A program made the translations under genes and the position numbers. From Hymenobacter monticola (GTDB lineage Bacteria; Bacteroidota; Bacteroidia; Cytophagales; Hymenobacteraceae), in NCBI RefSeq assembly GCF_022811645.1, contig NZ_CP094534.1, forward strand, positions 992,001-1,056,000: 64,000 nucleotides of DNA. Direction: 5' to 3'. The stretch's first letter is position 1; the number at the start of each line of letters is the position of its first letter. This document shows positions 10,101 to 18,869 of this stretch, piece after piece. The notes under the pieces were generated by a model. That model was not told the origin of the DNA. It did not search any database and was given only the letters and a program-made list of their open reading frames with translations.

Positions 10101-13100
10101 TCGAGATTTCCGTGTTGGTCAGGTTGTTTGTGCTGCTCAGGCTGATGCCGTAAGCGCCGTAGCCGCCGGTGTTGAGCTGGCGCAGGCCCGAAATAGCGTT
10201 GCGCGAAATCACGGCACCGGTCACGTTCTCGTTCAGCACAATGCCGCCAATGTTGGAGGCGATGGCCGAGCCATCGATGCCCAGAATGGTGTTGCGCGAC
10301 ACGAGCGGGGCCGTAGCCCCCTGCAGGTCGATACCGCGGTAGAGCACGTTGCCGAACGCCGCCGTGCCCGTGCCCGACGGTACCGCCCCGATGCGGTTGC
10401 CCACAATCTGCAGGCCGTCGTAGGAAGTGGGCACGCCGCTGGCTTTGGCAAAAATGGCCTCGAAGGTCGCCGTAATGGCGTTGTTCTCAATCACGAGGTT
10501 GTCGTTGTCGTCGCCGTAGGTGAAAGCGCTAGGCGTGGGAATAGCCACCGAAAGCCCCGCCGAGGCGTAGATGCCAAACGAGTTGTTGTTGCTGAACGAG
10601 TTGCTGCTGGACGAGCTGCTGCCCACCAGGTTGAGGTTGCGCAGCGTGATGTTGGTCGAGCCGTTGCCCGCGCCCTGGCTGCCCACCCACACCACGGCGT
10701 TGGCGGCGGTGTTGGCGCTGGTCAGGGTCAGGTTGCGGATGCTGCCGCCGGCGGTGTTGGCCCCGTCGAAGGTGATGTAGCGGGCATTGCTGAATACCAC
10801 CACGGCCGCCGAGTTAGTCGGGCCCGTCACGGTGGCGCTCACGCCCGGGGCCGGGCTGATGAGCAGCGTGTTGGTGGTCGAGGCCGAAGGAATGTTGCCG
10901 AAGGTGATGGGGAAGGTTTCGCCCGTCGAAGCCGAGTACGTAGCGTCGAGCAGCAGGAACGTCGCCGGCCCCGTCAGCACGTTGATGGCGTAGGCGTTGG
11001 CCGCGGCCGTGAGGGTGGCAAACACGCGGTTGGCGGGCGTGCCGGCGGGCGGTGTGGAAGTGCCCACGTAGTACACGCCGCTCAGGTTGCCCACAATCTG
11101 GAACGAGGCCGGTGCCGCCGGCGCCGTGGTGCCGGGCGGGTTGATGCCACCGCCACCGCCGGGGCTGGTGCTGGCATTGGGCGTGGCCACCAGGTCCTGG
11201 GCCGATACGTAGTATTGAATCACGTCGCCCTGCGTCACGCTGCCGCCGGGCAGCAGCGCGTAGTTGAAGTTGAAGGTGTAGCTGCTGCCGCTCACGCTCG
11301 TGGCGTTCACAAACACGAAGGCGCCCGAGGTGCCCCTGCGGTAGTACAGGCGCGGGGCGTTGGCACCCGTGGCCACGCCGGCGGGGTCCGAGATGGTCAC
11401 GACCAGCGCGGGGCCGGTGGTGCTGACGGTGTTGTTCAGGGGCGTGTACGTCAGCACGGGGCCGCTCAGGTCGAGCGGCTGGTAGGTGCCCTCGTAGGCG
11501 CCTAGGTCGGGCGCGGTGGTGCTGCGCGTCGCGTTGGCGTAGTCAGTGGTGATGCCGCTGATGGGCAGGCCCCCGCTTTCAATCTGCGTCGGTGTGGTGG
11601 TGCTCACCTTCAGGAAGTTGGCATTGGTGCCGCTGGTGCTCACGAAGGGCGGGTTTTCCGTCACCGAGTTGATGTCGCGGCCCGCCATGAAGTTCTTGTA
11701 GTCGGCCAGCGTCTGCTGGGCGTTGACGAGGGTCCCACTCTGGCCTTCCACGTAAATCAGGTTGGTGGCCGAAGGCGTGCCGGCGTAGTACAGGTTGGCG
11801 TTGGTCGTGGTGGTCAGGTTGACGGGCACCACGCCCGCCGTGCCCGCGGTGCGGCGCAGGGCCACGGTCACGCCCGTGCCGTTCGCCGTCGAGGTGTTCA
11901 CCACCACGTTGTTGCGCAAGGTGATGGGCGAGGTATTCAGCGAGTTGTAGGTAATGCCTGAGGTACCGAAGTTGGTGCCCGTGCTGGTCGCGTTCAGGTA
12001 AATGCTGTTGTACTGGGCATTCACCACGGTGCCGCCCAGAAACAGACCCGAAATGGCCGTCACGCTTGAGGCATTGGGGGCGCTAATGTCACCCACGAGG
12101 TTGTTGGTCACGTTGGTCGTCGCACCCGAGGCGTAAATGCCGTACACGATGGGCGAAGCGCCCAACGCCGTCAGGCCCGATATCCGGTTGCGGTACACGT
12201 TGAGGGTGCTGCTGCCGAACAGGTTCGTGCCCCACAGGTTGTTGCCGCCGCCGTTGATATTCTGCATCACGTTGTCGTAGTACTGGGCCGACGAGGACGA
12301 GCCATGGAAGCCGTAGAAGCCATAGATGCCGCCGGTAGTACTGGTGCCGCTGAAATTGCTGATGGTGTTGCCAAACACGTTCTGCGTAGCCGTAGCCCCG
12401 GTGCCGATGTACACGAAGTAGGACGAGCCCGTGGTCGCCCCCGGCCGGGTCCAGCCGCTGAGCGTGTTGCCCGAGATAACCAGGTTGGCCACCGCCGCCG
12501 TGCTGTAGATGCCGTAGAAGGTCGCCACGTTGGCCGTGGCCGACGACATAGTCACGTTGTTGTTGTTGATGTTGACCGTGCCGTTGGTGGCGGTGGTGTT
12601 TGCGCCGCTGCCGCTCTGGATGCCATAGATGGAAGTAAAGCTGGAGCTGGGAGCGTTCGACACCAAGTTTACCGTGTTGCCCAGCAGGTCGGCAACGCCG
12701 CCGGTACTCGTCAGAATGCCGTAGAGCGTACTGGTGGGGCCCACCGCAGTGCCCGTTGGGGTCGACTCCAGGCTATTGCCCTGCACTTTCAGCGCGTTCT
12801 GGTAGATGGTGTAGATGCCGTAGGCCGTGGCCGTGGTGCCGAAGTTCGAAATGGTGTTGCCCGTGGCCGTGGTGCCGCTCACGATGCTGCCAACCTCGTT
12901 GTTCTGGTCGTAAAAAGCGTAGGGGCTCGAAGCAGCGAAACCCGTCACAGAAATCCCGTTGTTGACGCCGCTGATGGTGTTGCCGTAAAACTTGTTGTTC
13001 GAGTTCGTGCCATCCGCCGTGGTAGGCGTCAGCTGCACCGAGCTGAGGGTGGTGGGCAAGTGGTTATTGGCATAGATGCCCACCGTCGACAGTCCCTTTT

Positions 13101-13674
13101 GCAGGGTGATGACGCAGTTGCGGATAATCACGTTCTGGCAGCCATCCACTGTGGGCGTGCCGTTTTTTAGCAGCGCAAAGCCCCATTCCATCTGCGTCAC
13201 CGGGCTGGTGTTGGACGCCGGGTCGAGCAGCGTCAGGCCATCAAACGTCACGTAGTCGGAGCCCCGCAGCACGATGATACCGTCGTTCGGGGCCGAGGTC
13301 CCAACGCCCGCCGTGATGGTGGGGTTGGCGCCGGTGCCCGACTTCTGGAACACGATGGGGTTGGCCGCCGTGCCGGTGGCTGTGATGAGGCCGGCGCCGG
13401 GCGAGGCGAAGGTTTCGGTGTAGCCCGCCGCCACGTTGAACGTGACGCCGCCCGGGCCCACGCCCTGCGCGTTCAGGTCGGTGATGGCCGCCGCCAGCGT
13501 GGCGTAGCCGGTGCTGCCCGCGCCGGGAATAGCCTTGGCGCCGCTGAGCTGGGCCTGCGCCCCCAGGCTGCCGAGCAGCAGCAGCCCGGTCCCGAAGACC
13601 TTGGCCAGACCGGCCCGGCGCGACAGTAGCCGCAGCAGCAAATCCTGCGGCTTCAGAAGTAGATTTCCTTGCAT
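7132..13674 (-). CDS. Giant T9SS-exported surface protein with two parallel beta-helix regions
   Basis: About 2180 aa from the ATG at 13672-13674. That start gives a signal peptide of 42 residues ending GAQAQ, closely like the paralogue ending at 2179, and it has the same leader box upstream. Two in-frame upstream ATGs (13806 and 13884) exist but add a non-signal extension. The N-terminal half has beta-helix repeats (NNNVTMSS, YGIYASGATTN, NNLVGDIS), a central Ig-like segment, a second beta-helix block (VIENNAITATFEAIF, SRNTILGIDGS), then CARDB-like and Ig-like segments with SPLSVCAGG and the type A sorting domain over the last 75 residues. It is likely a surface adhesin or glycan-binding protein secreted by T9SS. 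It lies directly downstream of a LytTR regulator gene on the same strand, so control by that regulator is plausible but inferred. Confidence 0.88.
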   Translation of the reverse strand: MQGNLLLKPQDLLLRLLSRRAGLAKVFGTGLLLLGSLGAQAQLSGAKAIPGAGSTGYATLAAAITDLNAQGVGPGGVTFNVAAGYTETFASPGAGLITATGTAANPIVFQKSGTGANPTITAGVGTSAPNDGIIVLRGSDYVTFDGLTLLDPASNTSPVTQMEWGFALLKNGTPTVDGCQNVIIRNCVITLQKGLSTVGIYANNHLPTTLSSVQLTPTTADGTNSNNKFYGNTISGVNNGISVTGFAASSPYAFYDQNNEVGSIVSGTTATGNTISNFGTTATAYGIYTIYQNALKVQGNSLESTPTGTAVGPTSTLYGILTSTGGVADLLGNTVNLVSNAPSSSFTSIYGIQSGSGANTTATNGTVNINNNNVTMSSATANVATFYGIYSTAAVANLVISGNTLSGWTRPGATTGSSYFVYIGTGATATQNVFGNTISNFSGTSTTGGIYGFYGFHGSSSSAQYYDNVMQNINGGGNNLWGTNLFGSSTLNVYRNRISGLTALGASPIVYGIYASGATTNVTNNLVGDISAPNASSVTAISGLFLGGTVVNAQYNSIYLNATSTGTNFGTSGITYNSLNTSPITLRNNVVVNTSTANGTGVTVALRRTAGTAGVVPVNLTTTTNANLYYAGTPSATNLIYVEGQSGTLVNAQQTLADYKNFMAGRDINSVTENPPFVSTSGTNANFLKVSTTTPTQIESGGLPISGITTDYANATRSTTAPDLGAYEGTYQPLDLSGPVLTYTPLNNTVSTTGPALVVTISDPAGVATGANAPRLYYRRGTSGAFVFVNATSVSGSSYTFNFNYALLPGGSVTQGDVIQYYVSAQDLVATPNASTSPGGGGGINPPGTTAPAAPASFQIVGNLSGVYYVGTSTPPAGTPANRVFATLTAAANAYAINVLTGPATFLLLDATYSASTGETFPITFGNIPSASTTNTLLISPAPGVSATVTGPTNSAAVVVFSNARYITFDGANTAGGSIRNLTLTSANTAANAVVWVGSQGAGNGSTNITLRNLNLVGSSSSSSNSFSNNNSFGIYASAGLSVAIPTPSAFTYGDDNDNLVIENNAITATFEAIFAKASGVPTSYDGLQIVGNRIGAVPSGTGTAAFGNVLYRGIDLQGATAPLVSRNTILGIDGSAIASNIGGIVLNENVTGAVISRNAISGLRQLNTGGYGAYGISLSSTNNLTNTEISNNLISDILTGAYSSSSTYNPFGLYLTGGAGTKLYYNTVNLSGTYSPNASYATPSNVSAGLAVTSTSVTGLDVRNNIFANTIASAATTNTVKSYSVYYTNASVLGTSDYNDYYVGAPNGVLGYVAADVTTLAALKTATAKDVNSISADPVFTSNTNLLPVSPVVAAAGTPLSITVDYSGATRPATAPSLGAYQFTPAVTDLAPGRLVSPLNNSTATCFGANTPVTVLIRNNGSAALNFATTPATVTVVISGPNASTQTLTQTINTGTLASTATQNVTLTSLADFTALGTYSFAITATVQGDGNTTNDLLTPAPTLNVLAPVGGTLSPASSSICVSGTASLSLAGPANGSIQLQISSSATGPFTDVAGATTGATFVTPVLTSTTYYRYKVTCGANVAYSNVATVTVNNPVISAAPSPLSVCAGGTASLSATVPAGISVRYFTTATGGTAVGTGNPYVTPALTASTTYYAEAFASGAERVGKATSVQTNGGYSGTNTGIVLTTNGPTTIQETTVYNATATAGSLTVELRDNVTGNLVATAGPFAVAAGSASSLIPTVLPLNLAVPAAGTYRLITATTGTPPTLYRDNVNSFPYTTPSGAVSIIGGYIGGASSTYYFFYNILVGNDCISTARTPIQVNVTPGLVATLGAATATSCGRSPYTLSGSIAGTATGGTYTTSGTGTFAPNATTLNATYTPSAADVAAGTVTLTLTPTGPSAACTQTARTVLTLSTPPNSSFSYPAGTYCTNSPVTVTPVLAPGAVAGTFATTAPGLRIDPVTGVITLANTNIDGTFTVTNTVAGTGACSGSTTGTASTTFTVIFGIGQPVLTATPQAGGAVQLSTPALAGVTYQFYRTVNGTATAVGTPSTTGTLTLTAGNQSGSYTVQAISANGCTSIPSAAVTATVLGTQTATLAGVSLRVFPNPTADGQLRVELSGVNAKASQLTVLNALGQVVHTGTVAAGTAELKLGQLASGVYTFRVLTAQGVLTQRVVRQ

Positions 13675-13910
13675 GTGCTGGAAGATAAAAGTGGGTGATG
13701 GAGAGATTGCCGCGCCCCGGCCAATGGCCGGGGCGGCCACCGCTTCGCGCCAGCGCCGCTGGGGGCGGCGCACGGCCAAGACAGCGTTGTGTAAAAGATT
13801 TTTCATGCGGGTGGAATGAGGGTGGGAAAAGCGGCAGGGTGCAGGCAGAACAAGGCCCCGGAAAGTGGCAAAGCCCCTCCGCATGCGGTGGCGCTAATGC
13901 CTGGCATAGC
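13675..13910 (-). promoter_or_regulatory. Leader region of the 2180-aa surface-protein gene, with hairpin and relic-like upstream start
   Basis: The 236-bp gap between the LytTR gene stop and the adhesin start. It contains the box CACTTTTATCTTC just before ATG 13674, a perfect 10-bp hairpin with a 3-nt loop (13713-13722 with 13726-13735), and an in-frame ATG at 13806 opening MKNLLHNAV. That opening resembles the first residues of the neighbouring surface protein (MHKNLLHGL). The hairpin has no T-run, so it is more likely a leader structure than a terminator. Confidence 0.45.
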
Positions 13911-14705
13911 CTAGCCGATGGTGCGCAGGCGGCTGATGAGTTCGGGCAGGTAGAGGCGGCCCACGGGCAGCACCTGCTTGCCCACCTGCACCAGCAGGCG
14001 GGTGGGGTCGAGGCGCTCGATGTGTTCGATATTGACGAAGTAGCTGCGCTGAATTTGCACAAACCGCTCGGCGGGCAGGATGCGGGCCAGCTCGCGCATG
14101 GGCATGCGCACCGGGATGCTGCGCTCGGCCAGCATCAGGCTGCACGTCTTATTGTCGGCCGCAATGCTGAAAATGTCGCGCAGATGCACCTTTTCCAGCA
14201 GTCCGTTTTCTTTCACGAAGACTGATTCGGCGGCTCCCTGGGCAGGCCTCGGCTGCGGGGCGGCATCGGGAGTGGGCCAGGTGCTGCTGGCAAAGTTTTT
14301 CACGGCCAGGGCAATGGCGCGGTGCAGCGTATCGGCCACGGCGGGCTTGGTCAGGTAGGCCGCCGGGCCCACGGCCTGCGCCAGCTGAAAGGTCTGCTCG
14401 TCGCTAAACGAGGTGAGGAAGATGAGCGGGACGGGGCTATGCGCCAGCAGCTGCTCGGCCAGCTGCAAGCCGTTGGTGGCACCGCGCAGGCCAATGTCCA
14501 GCAGCACCAGGTCGATGGGCTCGGTGCGGTACAGGGCCATCGCTACTTGCGCACTCGCTGCCGGGCCCACCGTTTCGTAGCCCATGCCCAGCAGCATCGA
14601 CTCGACCTGGTCGGCATACAGCGGCTCGTCTTCCACCACCAGCACCCGCACGGCCGCCAGGGCCGGCTGTTGGTCAATATCAGCGAACAGCTGTGCAGAA
14701 CTCAT
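13911..14705 (-). CDS. LytTR-family response regulator
   Basis: A 264-aa cytoplasmic transcription regulator. Residues about 20-135 are a receiver domain with the acidic pair E25/D26, phosphoacceptor D70 (LVLLDIG), the T/S position in LTSF near residue 98 and K120 in YLTK. Residues about 160-262 are a LytTR DNA-binding domain (VFVKENGLLEKV, IQRSYFVNIEHIERL, PVGRLYLPELISRL). The sensor kinase gene lies 172 bp upstream on the same strand, making a cognate pair likely. The giant surface-protein gene begins 236 bp downstream. The usual role in Bacteroidota is phosphorylation-dependent control of nearby or surface genes, and the target here is inferred. Confidence 0.92.
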   Translation of the reverse strand: MSSAQLFADIDQQPALAAVRVLVVEDEPLYADQVESMLLGMGYETVGPAASAQVAMALYRTEPIDLVLLDIGLRGATNGLQLAEQLLAHSPVPLIFLTSFSDEQTFQLAQAVGPAAYLTKPAVADTLHRAIALAVKNFASSTWPTPDAAPQPRPAQGAAESVFVKENGLLEKVHLRDIFSIAADNKTCSLMLAERSIPVRMPMRELARILPAERFVQIQRSYFVNIEHIERLDPTRLLVQVGKQVLPVGRLYLPELISRLRTIG

Positions 14706-14877
14706 AAAGCGAATGTCAAATGGTTATCAGCTACTTTGCCCGCGCTGCGCCTCGACTCCATTCACCGTGAGGCCGCGCTTGCTAACAGGAAGGCAATTGT
14801 AACCCGTGCCGCCCGCCCGGCCATCTTTCCCGGCGCGAGAAGACGATTTTGGGGTGTAAACGAGAAAATTTCGGGTG

Positions 14878-16821
14878 TCAGCCGCGCAGTGCCGAGCCCG
14901 CCGGCTGGCCGGGGCGCGGCAGCGAAAGCGTGGCGGTGGTGCCCTGGCCGGGGGCGCTACGCAGGTCCAGCTGCCCGCCTTGCAAGCGGGCAAAAAGCCG
15001 GCTTAGCCGCAGCCCCAGCCCGGCCCGGCCCCGGTAGGGGTCGGCGGCCGGCTGCGGCTGGTCGCTCATTACCCGGCGCAGCTCCGGCGCGCCCATGCCC
15101 GGTCCGGTGTCGGCCACGGCCAGCTGCAGCTGGTGGGCGTGCGTGTCGGCCACGCTGACCGTGATGCGCCCCCCGGGGGGCGTGGCCTGCAGGGCGTTGT
15201 TGACCAGGTTGCGCAGAATGGTGAGCGTCATGTTGCGGTCGGCCAGCACCAGCTGCTCTTCAGTGGCGGCGGGCACTTCCAGCGCGATGCCGGCCGTGTG
15301 GGCACTCGGCTGGTAGAGCGTCACAATCTCGGCCAGCAGGTCGGCCACCCGCAGGGGCTCCGGCACGGGGCGCAGCTCGCCGCGCTGCGACAAGGCCCAG
15401 TTCAGCAGGTTATCCAGCAAGGCCCGCAGGCTCTCGGCCGCCTGGCGCACGCGCCCGCCCAAGCGCAGCAGGCGCACGGTGTCCTGCCGCTCGCTGTAGG
15501 CCGTCAGCAAATCGGCCAGGCCGCCGAACGCCATCACCGGGCTGCGCAGGTCGTGGGCAATGAGGGCGTAGAGGCGGTCTTGCTCGGCGCGGGTGGCCTG
15601 CAGCTCGGTGCGCTGCCGCCGCAGCCGCCCGGCCAGCACGCCCGCCACCACCAGCCCGGCCACCACGGCCACCAAAAAGCTGCTCAACCCCCACAGGTAC
15701 TGGCGCTGCTTGCGGGCCTGCAGCGCCTGCAGCTGGTTGCGGTTGGTCAGCTCCCGCACCCGGCTCCGTTCCAGCTCGGTGTCGAATTGCAGGCGCAGCT
15801 GGCTCAGGTTGGCTTCGCGCTCCACCAGGTTCAGGCTGTCGCGCAGCTCATGGGCTCGCTTGGCCAGGGGGTAGGCCTCGTTTCCGCGCCCGAGGCCGGC
15901 CAGCGCGTCGGCTACGATGTTGAGACAGCCCACCACCAGCGGACTTAGGTTGAGCTGCCGGGCAATGGGCAGCGCGGGCTGCGTCATGGCCAGGGCGTCG
16001 GCAAACCGGCGCTGCTCCAGCAGCAGCGTGCCCATGAAGATGCGCGTTACCACCACGCCGTACGATTTGCCCGCTTGCTGGAACAGGCGCAAGGCGCTGC
16101 GATGGTAGTAATAGGCCGAATCGAATTGCTGGTCAAAGGCATGCACCAAGCCTAAGCTGTTCAGGTACTGCCCCATGTTGGCTTTTGGCAGCCGGGTGGT
16201 ACGCAAAATATTCAAAGCCAGGCGGGTGTGGTACAAGCACAGCCGCGTGGTGGAGTCCGGGTACGGTCGGCCCGACTTGAGCCAGCTGAGGTACAGCATG
16301 CCCAGGTTGTTGTGCGTCACGCCCAATTCTTCCGGCTCGGCCCGGTACTGCGGCCGCTGCAGCTGCTGAAGCGCCTGCTGGAAATACTGCTGGGCGCTCA
16401 CAAAGTCGAGTTGCAGGCTGGCAATTCGGCCCAGCCCCAGCAGCGCCCGGGTGAGCAGGCGCTGCGCCCGGGGCAGGCCCATCGCCCGGCGCACCGACTG
16501 CTGGTAGTAGCGCACCGCCGACACCAGGTCTGTCTGTCGGAAATAATTATCGGCCAGCTGGTTGATAAGCGCTACTTCGCCGTAGGCATCGCGCAGCTGC
16601 CGGGCCAGCCGCAGGCCCTGCTGCCCATATAGAAGCGCTTGCGCGCTGTTTTCGCTGGCCGTGGCTTTGGCCAGCTGTTCGAGCAGGCGCACGCGGTTGG
16701 TATCGGCGGGTGTGGCCGTCAGGCGGTGCGTCAGGCTGTCGAGGTAGGGGTTGGCCGGCTGGCTTTGGCCAGGGCGCGCCCATCCCAGTAGCAGAACCAG
16801 AACAACGTATAGCCTATTCAT
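14878..16821 (-). CDS. Membrane sensor histidine kinase with periplasmic TPR repeats
   Basis: A 647-aa protein. A signal peptide covers about residues 1-20. Residues about 60-340 are helical TPR-type repeats (LLYGQQGLRLARQL, YYQQSVRRAM, YFQQALQQL), expected in the periplasm. A coiled-coil linker precedes a transmembrane segment near 375-400 (LVAVVAGLVVAGVLAG). The cytoplasmic part has a HisKA phosphoacceptor site LIAHDLRSP with His at about 423. It also has an HATPase domain with N-box NLVNNALQ, G1 DTGPGMG and G2 AGLGLRLSR. It presumably phosphorylates the LytTR regulator encoded next. The C-terminus reaches the conserved LRSAPGQGTTATLSLP strand, so the gene looks intact. Confidence 0.93.
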   Translation of the reverse strand: MNRLYVVLVLLLGWARPGQSQPANPYLDSLTHRLTATPADTNRVRLLEQLAKATASENSAQALLYGQQGLRLARQLRDAYGEVALINQLADNYFRQTDLVSAVRYYQQSVRRAMGLPRAQRLLTRALLGLGRIASLQLDFVSAQQYFQQALQQLQRPQYRAEPEELGVTHNNLGMLYLSWLKSGRPYPDSTTRLCLYHTRLALNILRTTRLPKANMGQYLNSLGLVHAFDQQFDSAYYYHRSALRLFQQAGKSYGVVVTRIFMGTLLLEQRRFADALAMTQPALPIARQLNLSPLVVGCLNIVADALAGLGRGNEAYPLAKRAHELRDSLNLVEREANLSQLRLQFDTELERSRVRELTNRNQLQALQARKQRQYLWGLSSFLVAVVAGLVVAGVLAGRLRRQRTELQATRAEQDRLYALIAHDLRSPVMAFGGLADLLTAYSERQDTVRLLRLGGRVRQAAESLRALLDNLLNWALSQRGELRPVPEPLRVADLLAEIVTLYQPSAHTAGIALEVPAATEEQLVLADRNMTLTILRNLVNNALQATPPGGRITVSVADTHAHQLQLAVADTGPGMGAPELRRVMSDQPQPAADPYRGRAGLGLRLSRLFARLQGGQLDLRSAPGQGTTATLSLPRPGQPAGSALRG

Positions 16822-16919
16822 TCACAGACTGCCAAACCATAACGCCAAAGGTATTGCTTTTGCAAGTACTTGCTTCGGCTGCAATGTAAACACCACTACG
16901 CCGCCCTGGGGCCCTACCC

Positions 16920-17756
16920 CTAGGCGGCGGCCTCCGACTTCAGGGAAGCCGATGCCGCCGGGCTGCCGGCGCTGCTCAGCAGCCACTCGTTCAGGCGGGT
17001 GCGCAGCTCGGCGGTGGCCAGGTTGCGGTACACTTCGCCGTGGTGCACCAAGCTCATGGCGCCGGTTTCTTCGCTCACCACCAGCACCACGGCGTCGGTG
17101 ATTTCGCTCAGGCCGATGGCGGCGCGGTGGCGCAGGCCCAGCGAGGCGGGCACGTCGGGGTTTTCGCTCACGGGCAGGATGCAGCGGGCGGCCTGAATGC
17201 GCCCGCCGGCGATGATGACGGCGCCGTCGTGCAGCGGCGACGTTTTGTTAAAAATGGACAGCAGCAGGCGCTTGCTTATTTCGGCGTCGAGCCGGTCGCC
17301 CGACTCGGCGAAGCTGGTCAGGTCCGACGCCTGGGCGAAGCAGATGAGGGCGCCGGTGTATTTGTTCGACAGGCTTTTAGCGGCTTCCACAAACGGGCCC
17401 ACGGCCAGCGGCGTGGCCTCGGCGGGGCGGCCCCAGCTCCAGCCGCGCATGCGCTCCAGGGCCGTGGCCTTGCCCACGTTCAGCAAAAACCGCCGGATTT
17501 CCTGCTGAAACAGGATGATGCTGGCCAGCACCCCCACGCTCATGAACTGGCCCAGAATCTTGGTGAGCAGCTCCATGCCGGTGGCTTTTACCAGCAGGTA
17601 GAGCACGTAGAAGGATAGTAGCCCCAGCGCCACGTTCAGGGCCACCGAGCCGCGCAACAGCTTGTAGAGCTGGTAGAGCAGCACCGTCACCAGCAACACG
17701 TCGGCCGCGTCAATCCAGCCGAAGTGCAGGAAATTGATGGGAAACGGGCCGGTCAT
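16920..17756 (-). CDS. cdaA: Diadenylate cyclase (CdaA/DacA type), makes c-di-AMP
   Basis: 278 aa from ATG 17756, chosen because it leaves the usual short N-terminus before the first membrane helix. An ATG 22 codons upstream (17822) would add a Pro-rich tail. Three membrane helices lie at about residues 17-35, 40-57 and 68-85, followed by the DAC domain. The catalytic DGA motif is at 177-179 (SPLHDGAVII) and RHR at 209-211 (LGLRHRAAIG), both intact. The enzyme condenses two ATP into cyclic di-AMP at the inner membrane, a second messenger tied to osmotic and cell-wall homeostasis. folP lies upstream on the same strand, the usual neighbour in Bacteroidota, and the pair is probably one operon. 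Confidence 0.93.
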   Translation of the reverse strand: MTGPFPINFLHFGWIDAADVLLVTVLLYQLYKLLRGSVALNVALGLLSFYVLYLLVKATGMELLTKILGQFMSVGVLASIILFQQEIRRFLLNVGKATALERMRGWSWGRPAEATPLAVGPFVEAAKSLSNKYTGALICFAQASDLTSFAESGDRLDAEISKRLLLSIFNKTSPLHDGAVIIAGGRIQAARCILPVSENPDVPASLGLRHRAAIGLSEITDAVVLVVSEETGAMSLVHHGEVYRNLATAELRTRLNEWLLSSAGSPAASASLKSEAAA

Positions 17757-17872
17757 GGGCGAATGGGTGAAGGGTAGCGGGAAAGGAAGCAGCTCGGCTT
17801 CCCTTGGCTGAAAGTGGCGCATCGGGGCCTGGGCGTTGCACGGCCGAGGCTTCGTCCTTCAAATTACGGCCT

Positions 17873-18751
17873 TTATTCGGCGTTTGGAAAGGTATGCGCA
17901 AATAATTCTATGGTTTGCCGGGCTTCGGCCACGTCGTGGGCGCGCAGCAGATGAGCGCCGCCCTGCAAGGCCACCATATGCAGGGCCGTGGTGCCGTTGA
18001 GGGCCGCTTCGGGGCCGAGGCCGAGGGGGCCGTACACCATGCGCTTGCGCGACAGCGCGGCCAGCAGCGGCAGGCCCAGCGCCCGCAGCTCGGGCAGGCG
18101 GCGCAGCAGCTCGTGGCTCTGGGCGGCGGTTTTGGCGAAGCCGAAGCCGGGGTCAATCAGCACGTCGACGGCACCGGCCTGGCGCAGGGCCGTGAGCCTG
18201 TCGCGGAAGTAGCGCAGCAGTGTAAGCACCAAGTCGTCTTCGTAGTGCGTCAGCTTGGCCATGGTTTGGGGCGTGCCGCGCAGGTGCATCAGCACGTAGG
18301 GCACGCGCAGGCGGCCCACGGTGGCAAACATTTCGGCATCGAGCGTGCCGCCGCCCACGTCGTTCACCAGGTCGGCGCCGGCGTGCACGGCGGCTTCGGC
18401 CACGTCGGCCCGAAAGGTATCGGCCGAGAGGAAAGTCTGGGGAAACTCCCGGCGCAGGGCCGCAATAGCAGGCAGCAGGCGGCGGGCTTCTTCGGCGGCC
18501 GGAATGTCCTCGGCCCCGGGGCGGGTGCTGTAGGCGCCGAGGTCGAGCACGGCGGCGCCGGCCTGCAGCATGGCTTCGGCGCAGCTGAGCAGGTCTTTCT
18601 CGGAGGCCACGCGGCTGCCGGCGAAGAAGGAATCGGGCGTGAGGTTGAGGATGCCCATCACCTGCGGCCGGTGCAGGCTGAGCAAGCGGCCGTGGGGGCT
18701 TAATAGGGTAAGGGGGTAGGAGGGTATGGGGGCAGGAGGGAAAAAGGACAT
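17873..18751 (-). CDS. folP: Dihydropteroate synthase
   Basis: 292 aa from ATG 18751; an upstream ATG at 18787 adds 12 residues of unlikely sequence. It joins pterin pyrophosphate and p-aminobenzoate in folate synthesis. Visible family motifs are VMGILNLTPDSFF (about 31-43), LDLGAYSTRPGA, LVNDVGGG, DVLIDPGFGFAKT and the C-terminal LLRAHDVAEARQ. Length fits the family (about 270-290). It is divergent from the DUF1599 gene, with about 118 bp between the two likely start codons, and is followed by cdaA after 116 bp. Confidence 0.95.
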   Translation of the reverse strand: MSFFPPAPIPSYPLTLLSPHGRLLSLHRPQVMGILNLTPDSFFAGSRVASEKDLLSCAEAMLQAGAAVLDLGAYSTRPGAEDIPAAEEARRLLPAIAALRREFPQTFLSADTFRADVAEAAVHAGADLVNDVGGGTLDAEMFATVGRLRVPYVLMHLRGTPQTMAKLTHYEDDLVLTLLRYFRDRLTALRQAGAVDVLIDPGFGFAKTAAQSHELLRRLPELRALGLPLLAALSRKRMVYGPLGLGPEAALNGTTALHMVALQGGAHLLRAHDVAEARQTIELFAHTFPNAE

Positions 18752-18869
18752 GGGAACAACAGGGGAATATGGGGTCAATATCCGCACGTGCTACCGAACT
18801 TGCAGCGGGGATGAGCTATTGGCGAAAAACACTCCTACCCCCCTACCCTCATACCCTCCTGCCCTAACC

